A stretch of DNA of 32,948 nt from Mucor racemosus. Its lineage: Eukaryota > Mucoromycota > Mucoromycetes > Mucorales > Mucoraceae. The stretch is from positions 1-32,948 of the forward strand of contig JAPEHQ010000031.1 in the NCBI GenBank assembly GCA_027405735.1. The letters run 5' to 3'. The position numbers were made by a program, and so were the translations under genes. Positions within the stretch are counted from its first letter, which is position 1, and each line of letters opens with the position of its first letter. Shown piece by piece: positions 1-9,929 of the stretch. The notes beneath the pieces are model-generated. The model saw only the letters and a list, made by a program, of their open reading frames with translations, had not been told where the DNA came from and did no database searches.

Positions 1-840
1 GTAATGCTCCTTTTACATTGGCTGAAATTGTGCAATCTAGCAGGGTTTTAATTGGGCTAAATAATGTAAAGCCTTGAAATCTTTTTAACGTGTGTTGTTT
101 CTCTCTTTTTGTTTCATATTCCAAGGATATATTCACCGTTGATATGGCATATCAGACTATCAATCTGGTATTTTTTTCTTTTATTATATGAATGCGCATG
201 CTAACATAAGAGACTAATGTTTTTAATATAATAGGTAGCAGTCGTTATATTAGAAACTAACATTTTCATTTAATTGCTGCATTCTAAGATCAAATAGCAT
301 TATTTACTACTGTATTGTTGGACGTATTTCTTGATTATTACCAGATCAAATCGAAGGCAACCATATGTATATCTAATCAATGAAAAGCTAGAACTGGCTA
401 TAAACTCACGAAATGCTCCAGAAAGTGATATAATTTCAAATGATATAGAAACACAAAAAAGAATAATCTGATATCTTGCCTAACAGCCATAGTTTTCATC
501 GTAATAGCTATGCTTAAAAACAAATCTTTTTACAGCTGACAATCGTAATAAACTAAAATAGTAAGTTTAAAGAAGGCCAGTTCGTTTAAATTTTATGAGT
601 GATAAATATCTATTATAATATTGGATTTGGCTTACATATACTGTAAATTTAAGCAGCAAGTGATATTTGAGTTTATGCTCCAGCAAAAAACCATTGTTGC
701 TGTAAACATTATAGCTATAAACATATTTACAAATAATAATATTATTTGTAAATATATTGGCTCTTGCATGTAATTGCTCTACATCAAATTGTATTGCCTA
801 TAATCTATATTAATAAAAACAAATGTAGTTTAAAGCCCCT
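1..840. other. AT-rich region without recognisable gene
   Basis: Very AT-rich, with stops in all frames. I see no coding region, tRNA or clear repeat. Its composition matches the rest of the nuclear-like left arm and lacks the GC hairpins that mark the mitochondrial spacers. Confidence 0.5.
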
Positions 841-879
841 TCCCAGTAAAAAATGAAATGGAATTTTGAGAACGGCACG

Positions 880-1110
880 ATGCTCATATACAAATCAATC
901 TGTACCCATATGATCAGCTCATTATGCTCATGGTCAGATTTTATTATTATGCACAAATAGGGATAGTAATATGCTTTTAGGCAATTCTACTATTATGCAC
1001 ACATGGGATTAATGTCATGCGTCATGCACATGGACAGAATCTATAATTCTGCACATACAGAATTAGTGTTGTGCTCGTGTACAATTTCTTTTGTTGTGCC
1101 TATGTGCATC
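880..1110. repeat. Degenerate minisatellite-like repeat
   Basis: A unit of roughly 50-60 bases containing words such as TATTATGCACA, TGCTCATGG and CAGAATT recurs three to four times with many mismatches. It is not coding. Typical of decayed tandem repeats in AT-rich fungal nuclear DNA. The unit boundaries are uncertain. Confidence 0.4.
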
Positions 1111-2014
1111 TTGTTATCTTTTTAGCCATTATTTAGTGGGTGCAACAACTCATCAGGCTATAGTGTGCAGCCCACCTGGGCACAACAAAATCATCTTGTG
1201 CAGCACAAGTCGGCCGTAGTGCCTTTATATATAAATCCTTTAAATTTGTAATTTTATAAGCTTTTTTCGAATCTGGTTGTATCATCTTATACTTTTCAGG
1301 TTAAATCCGTTATTAGGCTAATAATGTTGTAGATTGCATTTATGCTTTACTTAAAATAATCCTTTGAATAATTAATATCAATATAGTCAAACCTTAATTT
1401 TTGTATGAAATTTTGATATCTGCATCTGATAGCTGCTTGGATTATTTAAGCAACCGCGTCCGGACTGTCCGGTGAATTTTTCTAGAAATTTAAAGCTTGG
1501 AAATATCTTTAGATGGCCACTTCCGGAGATTGTTCGGCTTCTTTTTTTGGAAGAGTGACCATTGGCAAAAATATAAATTATATACTACATTTAATTTAAT
1601 ATCATCAATTAAATGAATCAATAGATTTGTTATGAGCCTGTCAAACTTAATATACTATTATACTAACTATCCTAATCACATCACACATTATGACGTTATT
1701 CGAATTGCATATCAATCTCCAGCTTATGCAAGAGGTTCTATTGCTACACGCACTGCGACACAACCAATAACCACATTACAATATCAACTTACTCGTATTC
1801 AAGTTATAGAGTAATTCAGTAGCACTATGTCCCTGAAGTTTAGTTCATGAAGGGAACTAGACTCTTGAATAATTTAGTATAAATAATCATCTTGCTTTCA
1901 TAATTTCTTTTATTCCTTCTTCAGTTCTCATCATTTTTCTTGTTATATATTCTGAAATAAACCTAAATAACAAATAAATCTTTGTATGTATCTCTTGCCC
2001 CTTATATAATATAA
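1111..2014. other. Intergenic, no recognisable gene
   Basis: AT-rich sequence. A short open frame of 60 codons at 1632-1814 has no recognisable motif, and I do not call it a gene. A small segment at about 1455-1560 carries two similar TCCGG-containing words, possibly a degenerate short element. Nothing else stands out. Confidence 0.4.
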
Positions 2015-2445
2015 CCCTGATAACAAATCTAACACCGTTGAGAGAAGAATCAGAATCCTATCATTAGATCTTGCGCAGAAATCCTTGAAGAGGTTAAATA
2101 CTACTTAATTCCATAACTCCATTGAATCGAATCAATTGCTTCCAAAATTCAAACAATACACCTTCAATATAATTCCAATCTAAACATACACAATCATAGC
2201 CACAATAATCACTAATTTAATCCAAAATGTAGGTATAACCATTTAAAAACAGCTTCCTTTTATAGAAAGATTATTCTACAGGTTTACCGATCGATCAATA
2301 AATACGCATGTATCAAAATTGTCATAACCGTTATGTACCTATAGCCGAAGGCTATTAAGTATTTTAGTTATGTTTGGAATTAAATAGCAAGACTGTAAGG
2401 ACTATTTCCAGTAATTATGAGATAAATGTATTCTTTCTTCCTAGG
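2015..2445 (-). repeat. Left LTR-like repeat of gag element (3' LTR)
   Basis: This block is repeated directly at about 4205-4600. The best match runs from about 2225 to 2370, with near identity over more than 130 bases. The match weakens toward both ends. Because gag reads on the minus strand, this copy would be the 3' LTR. A purine-rich run on the minus strand (plus 2435-2450) lies just before it and could be the polypurine tract. The exact LTR termini cannot be fixed by eye. Confidence 0.6.
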
Positions 2446-2465
2446 TGTTCTGATGGCTTTCATTA

Positions 2466-2695
2466 CTATGCCTTGTTGTATACCTGGTGTGGGCCTTGTT
2501 GCCTAGCTTTCTTAACAGGTACTTGACCGGCTGTTACTACTGGAACGTCCGCATTGCGACCACGTTTAACTGCCTGAACTTCATTTAATAACTCATCAAT
2601 TTCTGCCATTGTATCCACCAAATTGACAGAAGCCTAATCTAATTGAATAGGAGGAGGAGTAGGAGTAGGGTTATGAACATCGACACCTCCTATTG
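2466..2695 (-). pseudogene. Out-of-frame C-terminal tail of the gag gene
   Basis: After the gag stop, a different minus frame reads a proline/threonine-rich stretch (VHNPTPTPPP) and then a stop codon. It continues as an acidic-then-basic segment beginning MAEIDELLNEV and ends at a TAG at 2466-2468. This looks like the original Gag C-terminus separated by a frameshift and one nonsense change. The call rests on composition and continuity, not on a match to a known protein. Confidence 0.45.
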
Positions 2696-3289
2696 CTAAT
2701 GTTCGTTGGTGTTTCCCAAACTTTTATCATCCAAAGGAAGATTATTACTACCAGACAAGGGTGGCTTGACGTGCTTGCCCATGAGTAGTTCTTCATCCTT
2801 GCATTTATATTTCTTGTGGTCAGGCTCTCCGCAGCCAAAACACACAATTCCGCCTTGATTGGACCCACCAGGACGTCTTGCACCATAGTTGTAGCCGTTC
2901 CCGAGAAGATTGAATAATTCCTCCATTCTAATTGCCACTTCATTTACAGAGCGGAACTCATCTCCTTGTCTTAATTCATAAACTGCAGACCACCATTTGT
3001 CTTCTAATTCGGACAAGTATTGCTTCTTGAAAGCCTCTTCAAATTGCTCCCAGTTTTCAGCCCTGGACCCCACGACATGCCACCAGCTTTCAGCCCTCAT
3101 TGTCAAGTTCTCTTCCACAATCAACAACATTTCCTCGTCATTGATTTTAGCACTCTTCTTGAGATGATTCTTTCTTGATATCCATGCGGCGGCTTGCTCT
3201 TTATTTTCACCATTATTGAAAGCTGTGGGCTCCTTCAAAAACCTTGTATGGGCACCACCATTGCTGCCATTTTTCTTTTCTAAGGCCAT
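2696..3289 (-). CDS. Gag-like protein of an LTR retrotransposon, truncated
   Basis: The open frame starts at 3328. The second Met (3289, beginning MALEKK) is the likelier start and gives 197 residues. The central part has the tryptophan-rich pattern of retrotransposon Gag (WWHVV, NWEQFEEAFKKQYL, ELRQGDEF). It is followed by a perfect CCHC zinc knuckle (C-x2-C-x4-H-x4-C, about residues 150-163) that would bind element RNA. The frame stops soon afterwards. A further Gag-like tail is readable to about 2466 in another frame and has an internal TAG near 2640, so the gene is broken near its 3' end. No protease, reverse transcriptase or integrase is present between the flanking LTR-like repeats. The element is therefore non-autonomous or a deletion relic. 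Ty3-type assignment is likely but not certain. Confidence 0.7.
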   Translation of the reverse strand: MALEKKNGSNGGAHTRFLKEPTAFNNGENKEQAAAWISRKNHLKKSAKINDEEMLLIVEENLTMRAESWWHVVGSRAENWEQFEEAFKKQYLSELEDKWWSAVYELRQGDEFRSVNEVAIRMEELFNLLGNGYNYGARRPGGSNQGGIVCFGCGEPDHKKYKCKDEELLMGKHVKPPLSGSNNLPLDDKSLGNTNEH

Positions 3290-3420
3290 GTTGATTATCT
3301 TCAGGGATAAGGAGTAATTAGTAAACATCAGGTAAGCCGTACCAACTGATAAATGCAGATATCTCTTTAATGATTACCTTCGTTATAAATTGATAAAGTC
3401 GGTAGACAAGATATAATTAA

Positions 3421-3487
3421 TGTTGAGATGAAATAGTAAGACTGTAAGAAACTATTTCCAATAATTATGGGATAAAAGTATTTCTTC
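3421..3487 (-). repeat. Third copy of LTR-edge segment
   Basis: This segment closely matches plus 2380-2447 (shared words such as AAGACTGTAAG and AACTATTTCCA). It sits upstream of gag within the element. It is either a nested fragment of a related LTR or part of a rearranged leader. Confidence 0.45.
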
Positions 3488-4204
3488 TTCAGGAGCTCAT
3501 GTTAAATAGGTATTTAACAACTAAGTAGTTATCCGAGAAATAAGATTAAAAATAAGATTTTGTTTATTGAACTGTCAAAATTGAAACAATATTTATAGTA
3601 ATGCTAATTCTAAATGATTATCCATTATTGAAATATGCTATTGCTCTGTACTTAAAGTCTTCAATTACCCTTTAGTTTGAGTTCACAATAAATGTTTCCC
3701 AAAATAACTAATTGATCCCGAGTAAACTTGATGTAATAAACATGAAAAAATAAGTAGACCCGTGTAGACTGAGCGCAAATCCATTGTCTTTTCTTCTCAA
3801 ATTAGTATTAGCTGATCTTCTCATGCCTTGACCCGAGCACTCCATTGTTCTTTCAAAACCAACAATGATAATTCCCCTTGAAATTTAGCAATACAGATCA
3901 AACTAACCCCAACAATGAATTCAACGATAGCGAGTACCCAGACGACAATTAAATGCAAGTTCATAACAACAACGAAAAACTAACCATTAATTGCATTCTT
4001 TCATAGAACACCTTCCGAACCTCGTCGATCCATCCAAATGTTCATTCCATTACCCGTGTAAACACCATCAAACTTGAGCCAAATTAGAATCACGCACAGC
4101 CAATCGCTGTTTCAATACAATTTTGGTAAATCCACCTTGAAAACTTCATAAAACTCCAAGTAAACCATTTTCAGCTTCCAAATAAAAATATAGACTAATA
4201 TAAT

Positions 4205-4600
4205 AAATGATAACACATTCGAAACCGTTGAGAAAATATGAATCCCATCACTAGATTTTGTGTGAAAATTCTTGAAAGGATAAACACCACCTAGCTCCAT
4301 AATTCCACTGAATCAATTGCTTCCAATTTTATACAATACACCTTCAATATAATTCCAATCTAAACATACACAGTTATAACCACAATAACCACCAATTCAA
4401 TCCAAAATGTAGGTATAACCATTTAAAAACAGCTTCCTTTTATAGAAAGATTATTCTACAGGTTTACCGATCGATCAATAAATACGCATGTATCAAAATT
4501 GTCATAACCGTTATGTACCTATAGCCGAAAGCTACTAGGTATTTTAGTTATGTTTTATATGTTTAGTCTGTAAGTAACAAACTATTAGTAAATGTAGTAG
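4205..4600 (-). repeat. Right LTR-like repeat of gag element (5' LTR)
   Basis: Direct repeat of 2015-2445. The 4410-4550 part is nearly identical to 2225-2370, and the rest is more diverged. It lies upstream of gag on the minus strand, as a 5' LTR should. The divergence between the two copies points to an old insertion. Confidence 0.6.
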
Positions 4601-4796
4601 CAATAGATTTATATTAGAAAGAAGTTAAGTTTATTATTGAAGTATATAACATGAGCTTATATACTCATAACTAGTAATGACTAAATACCGAACAGATCTT
4701 TCGAACCGAACAAGCCGGAGTGCACGTGATATATCACGTGAGCAGCTATTTATATTATTACTATATATTAAAATAGCACTTCACAAAATATACAAA

Positions 4797-4867
4797 GCGC
4801 GGTTGGTTAAGTGGTATAATCTTCGCCTGCCACGCGAAGGGCCGGGGTTCGATTCCCCGACCGCGCA
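4797..4867 (+). tRNA. Nuclear tRNA-Gly (anticodon GCC)
   Basis: A complete 71-base cloverleaf with a GC-rich acceptor stem (GCGCGGT with ACCGCGC). The anticodon loop CTGCCAC reads GCC, and the T arm contains GGTTCGATTCC, a good Pol III B box. A run of five T follows directly at 4868-4872, the usual Pol III terminator. The GC-rich stems and the T-run terminator differ from the mitochondrial tRNAs to the right and mark this part of the window as nuclear. Confidence 0.93.
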
Positions 4868-4872
4868 TTTTT
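4868..4872 (+). terminator. Pol III T-run terminator of tRNA-Gly
   Basis: TTTTT directly after the discriminator base of the tRNA-Gly gene. Confidence 0.7.
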
Positions 4873-5023
4873 GCAAAACTTGACAAAAGTAGTGTTCGTA
4901 GCATTTTCATATGTCGTGATAATAATAGAGATTATATTTTATCTCATATATATCTTTTGTATACATTTATTTGAATCTACTGTAAAACATATACCTCAGC
5001 ACACGACAATTAGACAAATACAG

Positions 5024-5322
5024 TGTTGCAAATCGAACAGCAACTCTTCTTTTTTTTTCTTAAATAAATTATCTGTCAAAAAACAAACAATCTTGATCCC
5101 CAAAAGTTATATTATACTTCCAGATTCTAGTTCAGAAGTAACACAAATCATACACGAAATTCACCAAACCTTATATACTATTGATTTAATCTCCCATTGT
5201 ATTATTTTATAACTCATACAAAAGAACAACAGATTCAATTACCATAAATACAACATAACCGAATATTGACAGGATCAATATCTGAAATCTTTGTCTAATC
5301 TTTCCAAATCTTTACTCAGTGA
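5024..5322. repeat. Dispersed direct repeat, copy 1
   Basis: This block is repeated at 5833-6090, starting with TGTTGCAAATCGAACAGCAA and ending near CTTTACTCAG. The copies differ by several small insertions and deletions. An open frame crosses it (4871-5212), but the repeat nature and poor conservation argue against a gene. No terminal motifs or target duplication are obvious. Confidence 0.6.
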
Positions 5323-5832
5323 TTATAAATCAACACATATTCATGGAAATATACGGATGTAACAACATCTCATATCATTATAATCTACAAACTCAACTTT
5401 TTCTTTAGATGTCAGTAAAGACATTTTATTATCAAATTCAAATAACATTATCAATATCAAGGATGTTCTAACAGACAAACATTAATATAAATAACAACAT
5501 TTCAAAAGAACAATTAATAAAGACATCTTATTTCTTACCTATATTTTGATTATATACTATTCTTCATATCATTTTTGATATTCATTACTTTACATTTACT
5601 ATTTTATAATCCCTTGAACTATTTTCTATATATTTCATTGTACATTTCTTATTTTCCTTTATTCATTTCGTTTTATATATTTATATAAAACATTTATTAT
5701 AGTTGGACAACTTAAAACCTGGTGCTCATTTAATAGATATAACTGCATTGGCTATACTCTATTCTCTTATTCTATATTTCTTATTCACTTTACTACAATC
5801 TCAATTGTAACAACAGTTAGAAGTTTGGTATT

Positions 5833-6090
5833 GTTGCAAATCGAACAGCAACTCTCCTTTTTTTTCTTAAAATAAATTATTATCTGTCAAAAATTATATT
5901 ATACTTCCAAATTCTAGTTCAGAAGTAACCAAACCTTATATATCATTGATTTACTCCCCTATTATATTTTTACAGCTCATACAAAAAGAACAACAGAGTC
6001 AATTACCATAAACACAACATAACCGAATATTGACAGGATCAATATCTGAAATCTTTGCCTAATCTTCACTAATCTTTACTCAGTTAATTA
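5833..6090. repeat. Dispersed direct repeat, copy 2
   Basis: Second copy of the block at 5024-5322, about 810 bases downstream and slightly shorter through internal deletions. The central part around CAACATAACCGAATATTGACAGG is nearly identical. Confidence 0.6.
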
Positions 6091-6744
6091 AATAAGAAAT
6101 AATCTTACGATAACATCTCATAAAAAACATTTCATCAGCTTTACTATCAACCATAGTCTTTATCATATTACTATATAATTTTCCAATGACTTTTGTATAC
6201 TTTTTTGGAGATGATGTCTTGTCGTTGATGCCTCCTGAGAATTCAACAAGTCCCGGGGCAATCGACTTATTGCCAACTTTAAAGATGATTCCGTCAAATT
6301 TAATTCTATCGGTAGATGTAATGAGTCAAACATTTCAGTTTCATTCATGCAAAACCTTGCCTCATTACTTATATAAATACTACAAGGAAATCATTACATG
6401 ATCCCTTGTAGATTTATCTGTCTTGTTACACTCCCTTTACTTATATTTATTTACTAATAAATATCTAATTTACAAATAAGAACACCAACCTTCATCAATC
6501 CAGTGATCACAAATTTATAATAGCAAAAATAATATCTATAAGCATATTATCCACCTTTGTTGTTAGTCCAAAATTATAGATCATTACAGTAGAACAGAAT
6601 TCTCTCTCAAGCCAACCAACTTCTATCACATCATTGTTAGTGATAAATAACTGATTTACAACATAGATAATAAGATAAGTGCCTGCCGTTCTCTCCAGCA
6701 TGATAGTATTGAAAGGGCTACTGTAGTTAGTAATCGCAATCGAG
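6091..6744. other. AT-rich region, no recognisable gene
   Basis: Only short overlapping open frames on both strands, without motifs or recognisable similarity. I see no RNA gene or structured repeat. Confidence 0.4.
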
Positions 6745-6990
6745 CAATAATGCGAGCATAAGCAAGCGAGCGAGCCCTGTGATCGGGTTCGACTGAATTG
6801 CGCTTTTTTCAGGCTATTACTTGCTTTAGCTTGCTTGATTAATTTTTTTCAGCAATTTCCTGCTTGGCGCTCGACGAAAACATTAAAAGGCTGCTTGTAT
6901 GCTTGCTCAAATTGCTTCAAATTAAAATAGGCCTGCTTGCGTGTAAATCTTCTTGCTTGCCTGCTTTCAAATAAAGTAAGCAAGCATGTA
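6745..6990. repeat. GCTTGC-rich degenerate repeat block
   Basis: GCTTGC, GCAAGC and variants (TTGCTTGCCTGC, AAGCAAGCGAGC) occur more than ten times on both strands in about 250 bases. The block has a higher GC content than its surroundings and is not open in any long frame. It looks like a simple-sequence-derived or low-complexity nuclear element. Confidence 0.5.
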
Positions 6991-7190
6991 ACACAGGGAA
7001 AATTTATTCAATTTACGTAATTTCGACTTTAAAAATGTCAAAATTCATCATATTTTGAGCCAGTATTAGGCTGAGAATATATAGCTCCTGTCGTATATTT
7101 TCAGGATTGATAAATAGTACTTAAAAAGTTACAGTTATAAAAGATGAGTAATTAACCAGTTGTAAACTGATAATAAAAACAAGATATCGT

Positions 7191-7394
7191 TTATTTAGAT
7201 ATAACAAGATATCTTTTAATATGAATTGACATTGCTTCTGAGTGTAATTTAAGAATGGCATATTGAACTATTAGATCTTCTGTTTCGAGAGTAAGTTAAT
7301 TAAAGCTGCGAATACTAATCCAACTCCAACTAGAGCTCCTGCTAGTCCAATAGTTGCTAATCCTGCTCCTAAAATGCTTAGCTGTTGCTACCAT
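7191..7394 (-). pseudogene. atp9: atp9 pseudogene (ATP synthase subunit c)
   Basis: Reading from 7394 gives MVATAK. After one extra base (about 7376) it continues ILGAGLATIGLAGALVGVGL and FAALIN, the first membrane helix and start of the loop of subunit c. A second shift leads to a weaker QYAIL...EA match of helix 2, at plus 7219-7265, and a stop at 7191-7193. Overall length is about 204 bases against about 225 for the usual gene. At least two frameshifts and the loss of much of helix 2, including any recognisable proton-binding region, make it non-functional. The normal gene would encode the proteolipid c-ring subunit of the mitochondrial ATP synthase. It lies at the very edge of mitochondrial-type sequence, next to a decayed cox2, and both look like part of one old insert. 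Confidence 0.8.
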
Positions 7395-8119
7395 AATTTT
7401 TTATTTATCCAGCCGCTGGGATGAAATATTATGGTGAAATATATGGAATTAATCCTGAGAAATTACAAGACGGCACGTGATCACGATGTAATCTAGGTAT
7501 ATCCGATTATCATTACTTATAAACTATATAATAACCCCAATCGTATCGAATATATTCCCACAGTAAGTTGTGGTGTCTTAATATTGTACCAAGGTGAGAA
7601 GGGTCCAATACTAGGTGGCATACAAAGAACGTGTATATTTTGGCCGAATATTTCCCCGGCTGTTTTGATATTTCAGAAGGATTTATTTATCCTTTCTCCG
7701 GGGTCGAAGAGCCACGGAACCGGGCCTAGGAATTTCTCTTATGATAAATTTTATCTAGTCTAGGCTAGCCCCGGGCCGGAGGATGGGCATGAAGTAAATA
7801 ACTCCTTAGTTATTTAAACCTAGAAATTAGCAGGTTTTCTTTCTTTTATATCTATTATAGACCCTTTTTAGAAAGGGGTGGTTTAATTTTTAATTATTAA
7901 AATTGTATGTTAAAAAATACTTAAGGCTCGTTTAACCAAGCTAAGTATAATTGATACTGGTCTACTGCATTGGCAAAATTAACCTAAAATTATGTTAATA
8001 ATTAAGCTTCTTAACCGCCATAAGTTTCTTTCTAATAATAATTCAACTGAAGAATGCATACATTTTTCTTAAAGGAAAATATTAAATTTATCCTCATGAA
8101 TTTACAACAATAGTTCACT
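7395..8119. other. Spacer of mitochondrial origin between atp9 and cox2 relics
   Basis: No gene is seen. A 23-base word (7691-7713, CCTTTCTCCGGGGTCGAAG...) is identical to 14314-14336 in the intact mitochondrial part. This shows the segment derives from the same mitochondrial genome. A TATAAGTA-type motif occurs on the minus strand at 7514-7522. Short GC-rich palindromes are present around 7700-7790. Confidence 0.55.
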
Positions 8120-8835
8120 ATAAATTACAGGGGTTTGCTAACTGAGTTCCCAAAGCCATATACAAATCCGTGGTGAACACCACAAATTAAAATTGTTGTA
8201 GTAACTTAGGAAATTCAACTAAAACATAAGTTTGGTTTAGTAATGTCCAGGAATTAGCATCAATTTGAAACCAAAATTTAAACAAATTGTCAAGTTAAAT
8301 CAGCGTTCAATACAATGAATTTGGATGTCGTCCAGGAATACAACATCACTTTTAAAAGTAAGTTTCCAACAGCAAGTAATTGAATTAATGCACGAATTCA
8401 ATCGATTATCCTATTCTTAACTACTTCTAAACTCGTAGCCATATTTTGTCGTAAGTAAGAATCGAATTCAATAGATTCTCAATCTTCGTTAACAAAATCA
8501 GAATTTGAAGACCAATACCATTGGTGTCCTAATGCTTTAAAGTCATAGCAGGATCATTTACTTCAGTACATTATTATAATATTTGAAACTAAAAAGCAAT
8601 TGCAATTTACAAAAGCTGGAGTAATAGTCCAAATTAATTCAACAGTACCATGGTTATGGTATTTGTAAACAAATTTTTTTGTTAGAACCGAAGTTTACAA
8701 TAATTGAAATTAACATCCAAGCAATCAAATAAATAAAACTAGATAGAACATAATTTGCTCAGTAATTCTACAATACCTTCGAACGATGGTATGCACCATC
8801 TTGGAAAGTCCATTGCAATCAAGCATCATTCCATT
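8120..8835 (-). pseudogene. cox2: cox2 pseudogene (cytochrome c oxidase subunit II)
   Basis: Fragments of COX2 appear in the right order on the minus strand but in changing frames. They are NDA and QWTFQDGA near 8792-8830, FEGIVEL near 8766-8783, and a first-helix relic near 8700-8760. NDPAMTLK is followed after a lost base by LGHQWYW near 8512-8560. ESIEFDSY lies at 8455-8478, LEV..NRII near 8400-8430, a decayed HSW / IDAN / LNQT stretch near 8220-8345, and ICGVHHGF at 8164-8187. Several in-frame stops and single-base indels separate them. The first CuA cysteine is no longer readable, while the second one is. The real protein would carry electrons from cytochrome c to COX1 via the CuA centre. 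The ends are approximate. No intact cox2 lies in this window. Confidence 0.85.
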
Positions 8836-9149
8836 AGGAGAAAGATATTTAGATAAAATAATTATATTCTATGAGATAAAAGATAAAAGTATATTAATTT
8901 ATAATATTTATTACTTTGTATTAATATAATAATCAGAACAAATTAATACTAAAAAGTCATAGATAAAAAATTGGATATGCCTGCAGCCCCGGAGTTCGGA
9001 GATCCGACTCCTGAGACTTAATCTTAAGGCTCGCCGGGTGGCCTTGGAAATTTATGAATAATAATGTTTACACATTATTATTATTACTAGCCCCCGCGCG
9101 CAGAGCGCGCGCGGGTCTGACCAGCGGAGCCGCTATGCGGCTCCGCGGG
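8836..9149. other. Spacer upstream of cox2 relic and downstream of atp6
   Basis: The left half (to about 8960) is AT-rich and featureless. The right half has typical mitochondrial GC clusters, including a GCGC-rich palindrome at 9091-9115. The change from decayed to intact mitochondrial sequence happens somewhere here, and I cannot place it exactly. Confidence 0.4.
9124..9146. repeat. GC hairpin at the 3' end of atp6
   Basis: Perfect 10-base arms (GCGGAGCCGC, its complement) around the loop TAT, ending four bases from the atp6 stop codon. It could form the 3' boundary of the atp6 transcript. Confidence 0.7.
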
Positions 9150-9929
9150 CTAGTGTAGATCGATAGCATCTTTTAAGTAAGAACAAGTTAAAATTGTAAA
9201 TACATATGCTTGTAAAATAGCAATACCAAATTCTAATCCAGCTAAAGCTGTTAAGAATAATAGAGGTAATAGACTAACTAGTAATAATACAGGTCCTGCA
9301 ACTACCATTTTCCATGTGAATGTAGAAATAATTTTTAATAGAGAGTGTCCTGCAATCATATTAGCACCTAATCGAACACCTAAAGAAACTGCTCGAGCTA
9401 AGTAAGAAATTAATTCAATAGCTACTAATAGGAATACTAATGCTAAAGGAGTACCAGCTGGAATAAAGAATGCGAAGAATCCTAATCCATGTCGTTGGAA
9501 TCCAATAATAGTTACTCCAATTAAAATAGTTGTTGCTAAACTCATAGTTAATACTAAGTGAGAAGTAGTAGTGAATGAGTAAGGTACTAGACCAACTAAG
9601 TTACTAATTAAAACAAAATTGAATAAAGCGAAAATGAATGGAACATAAACTTCGTTTTTTGGTCCAATTTGCTCTCGAACTAGATTTAAGATAGATCCGT
9701 ATACAGATTCAGAGTGAATTGCCCATCGAGAAGGAATAACGTAACCGTTATTTCGAGATAGAACATTCATACCGATAGTGATAGCCACTACCATGATTAA
9801 ATAGAATCCGATATTAGTTAAAGATAATTTAGTAAATCCGAAGATTGGAGCTAAAATGAAAACAAAATCATTAATTTCAAATTGCTCTAGAGGGTTATTA
9901 ACTAAGAAAGTTGTAGCTAAAGTTGACAT
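9150..9929 (-). CDS. atp6: ATP synthase subunit a (ATP6)
   Basis: Encodes the 259-residue subunit a of the mitochondrial ATP synthase Fo sector, which forms the proton path against the c-ring in the inner membrane. The protein is strongly hydrophobic, with five to six membrane helices. The hallmark SLGVRLGANMIAGH places the essential arginine at about residue 186, and the C-terminal helix contains GLEFGIAILQAYVFTIL. The length is normal for fungi. The start chosen is the first ATG, giving MSTLATTFLVNNPLEQF, as in other fungal ATP6 proteins with a short cleaved leader. The gene is intact, in contrast to the decayed atp9 and cox2 downstream of it on the same strand. A GC hairpin follows the stop, and a TATAAGTA motif lies 360 bases upstream. 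Confidence 0.97.
   Translation of the reverse strand: MSTLATTFLVNNPLEQFEINDFVFILAPIFGFTKLSLTNIGFYLIMVVAITIGMNVLSRNNGYVIPSRWAIHSESVYGSILNLVREQIGPKNEVYVPFIFALFNFVLISNLVGLVPYSFTTTSHLVLTMSLATTILIGVTIIGFQRHGLGFFAFFIPAGTPLALVFLLVAIELISYLARAVSLGVRLGANMIAGHSLLKIISTFTWKMVVAGPVLLLVSLLPLLFLTALAGLEFGIAILQAYVFTILTCSYLKDAIDLH

Noticed and set aside
1455..1560. Two similar TCCGG-containing words resembling terminal inverted repeats
   Set aside because: Too short and imperfect to support a transposon, and no target duplication was seen.
1632..1814. 60-codon plus-strand open frame
   Set aside because: Short, with no motif or coding context in AT-rich DNA.
2671..2943. 90-codon minus-strand frame overlapping gag
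   Set aside because: Out-of-frame shadow of the gag coding region; no motif.
4871..5212. 113-codon plus-strand open frame after the tRNA-Gly gene
   Set aside because: It crosses a degenerate duplicated repeat whose second copy does not keep the frame. AT-rich composition alone explains the open frame.
8795..8815. GGAAAGTCC on the plus strand, at first taken for an RNase P core
   Set aside because: It is part of the cox2 relic and lacks a matching 3' core; the real pair is on the minus strand at 24350-24695.
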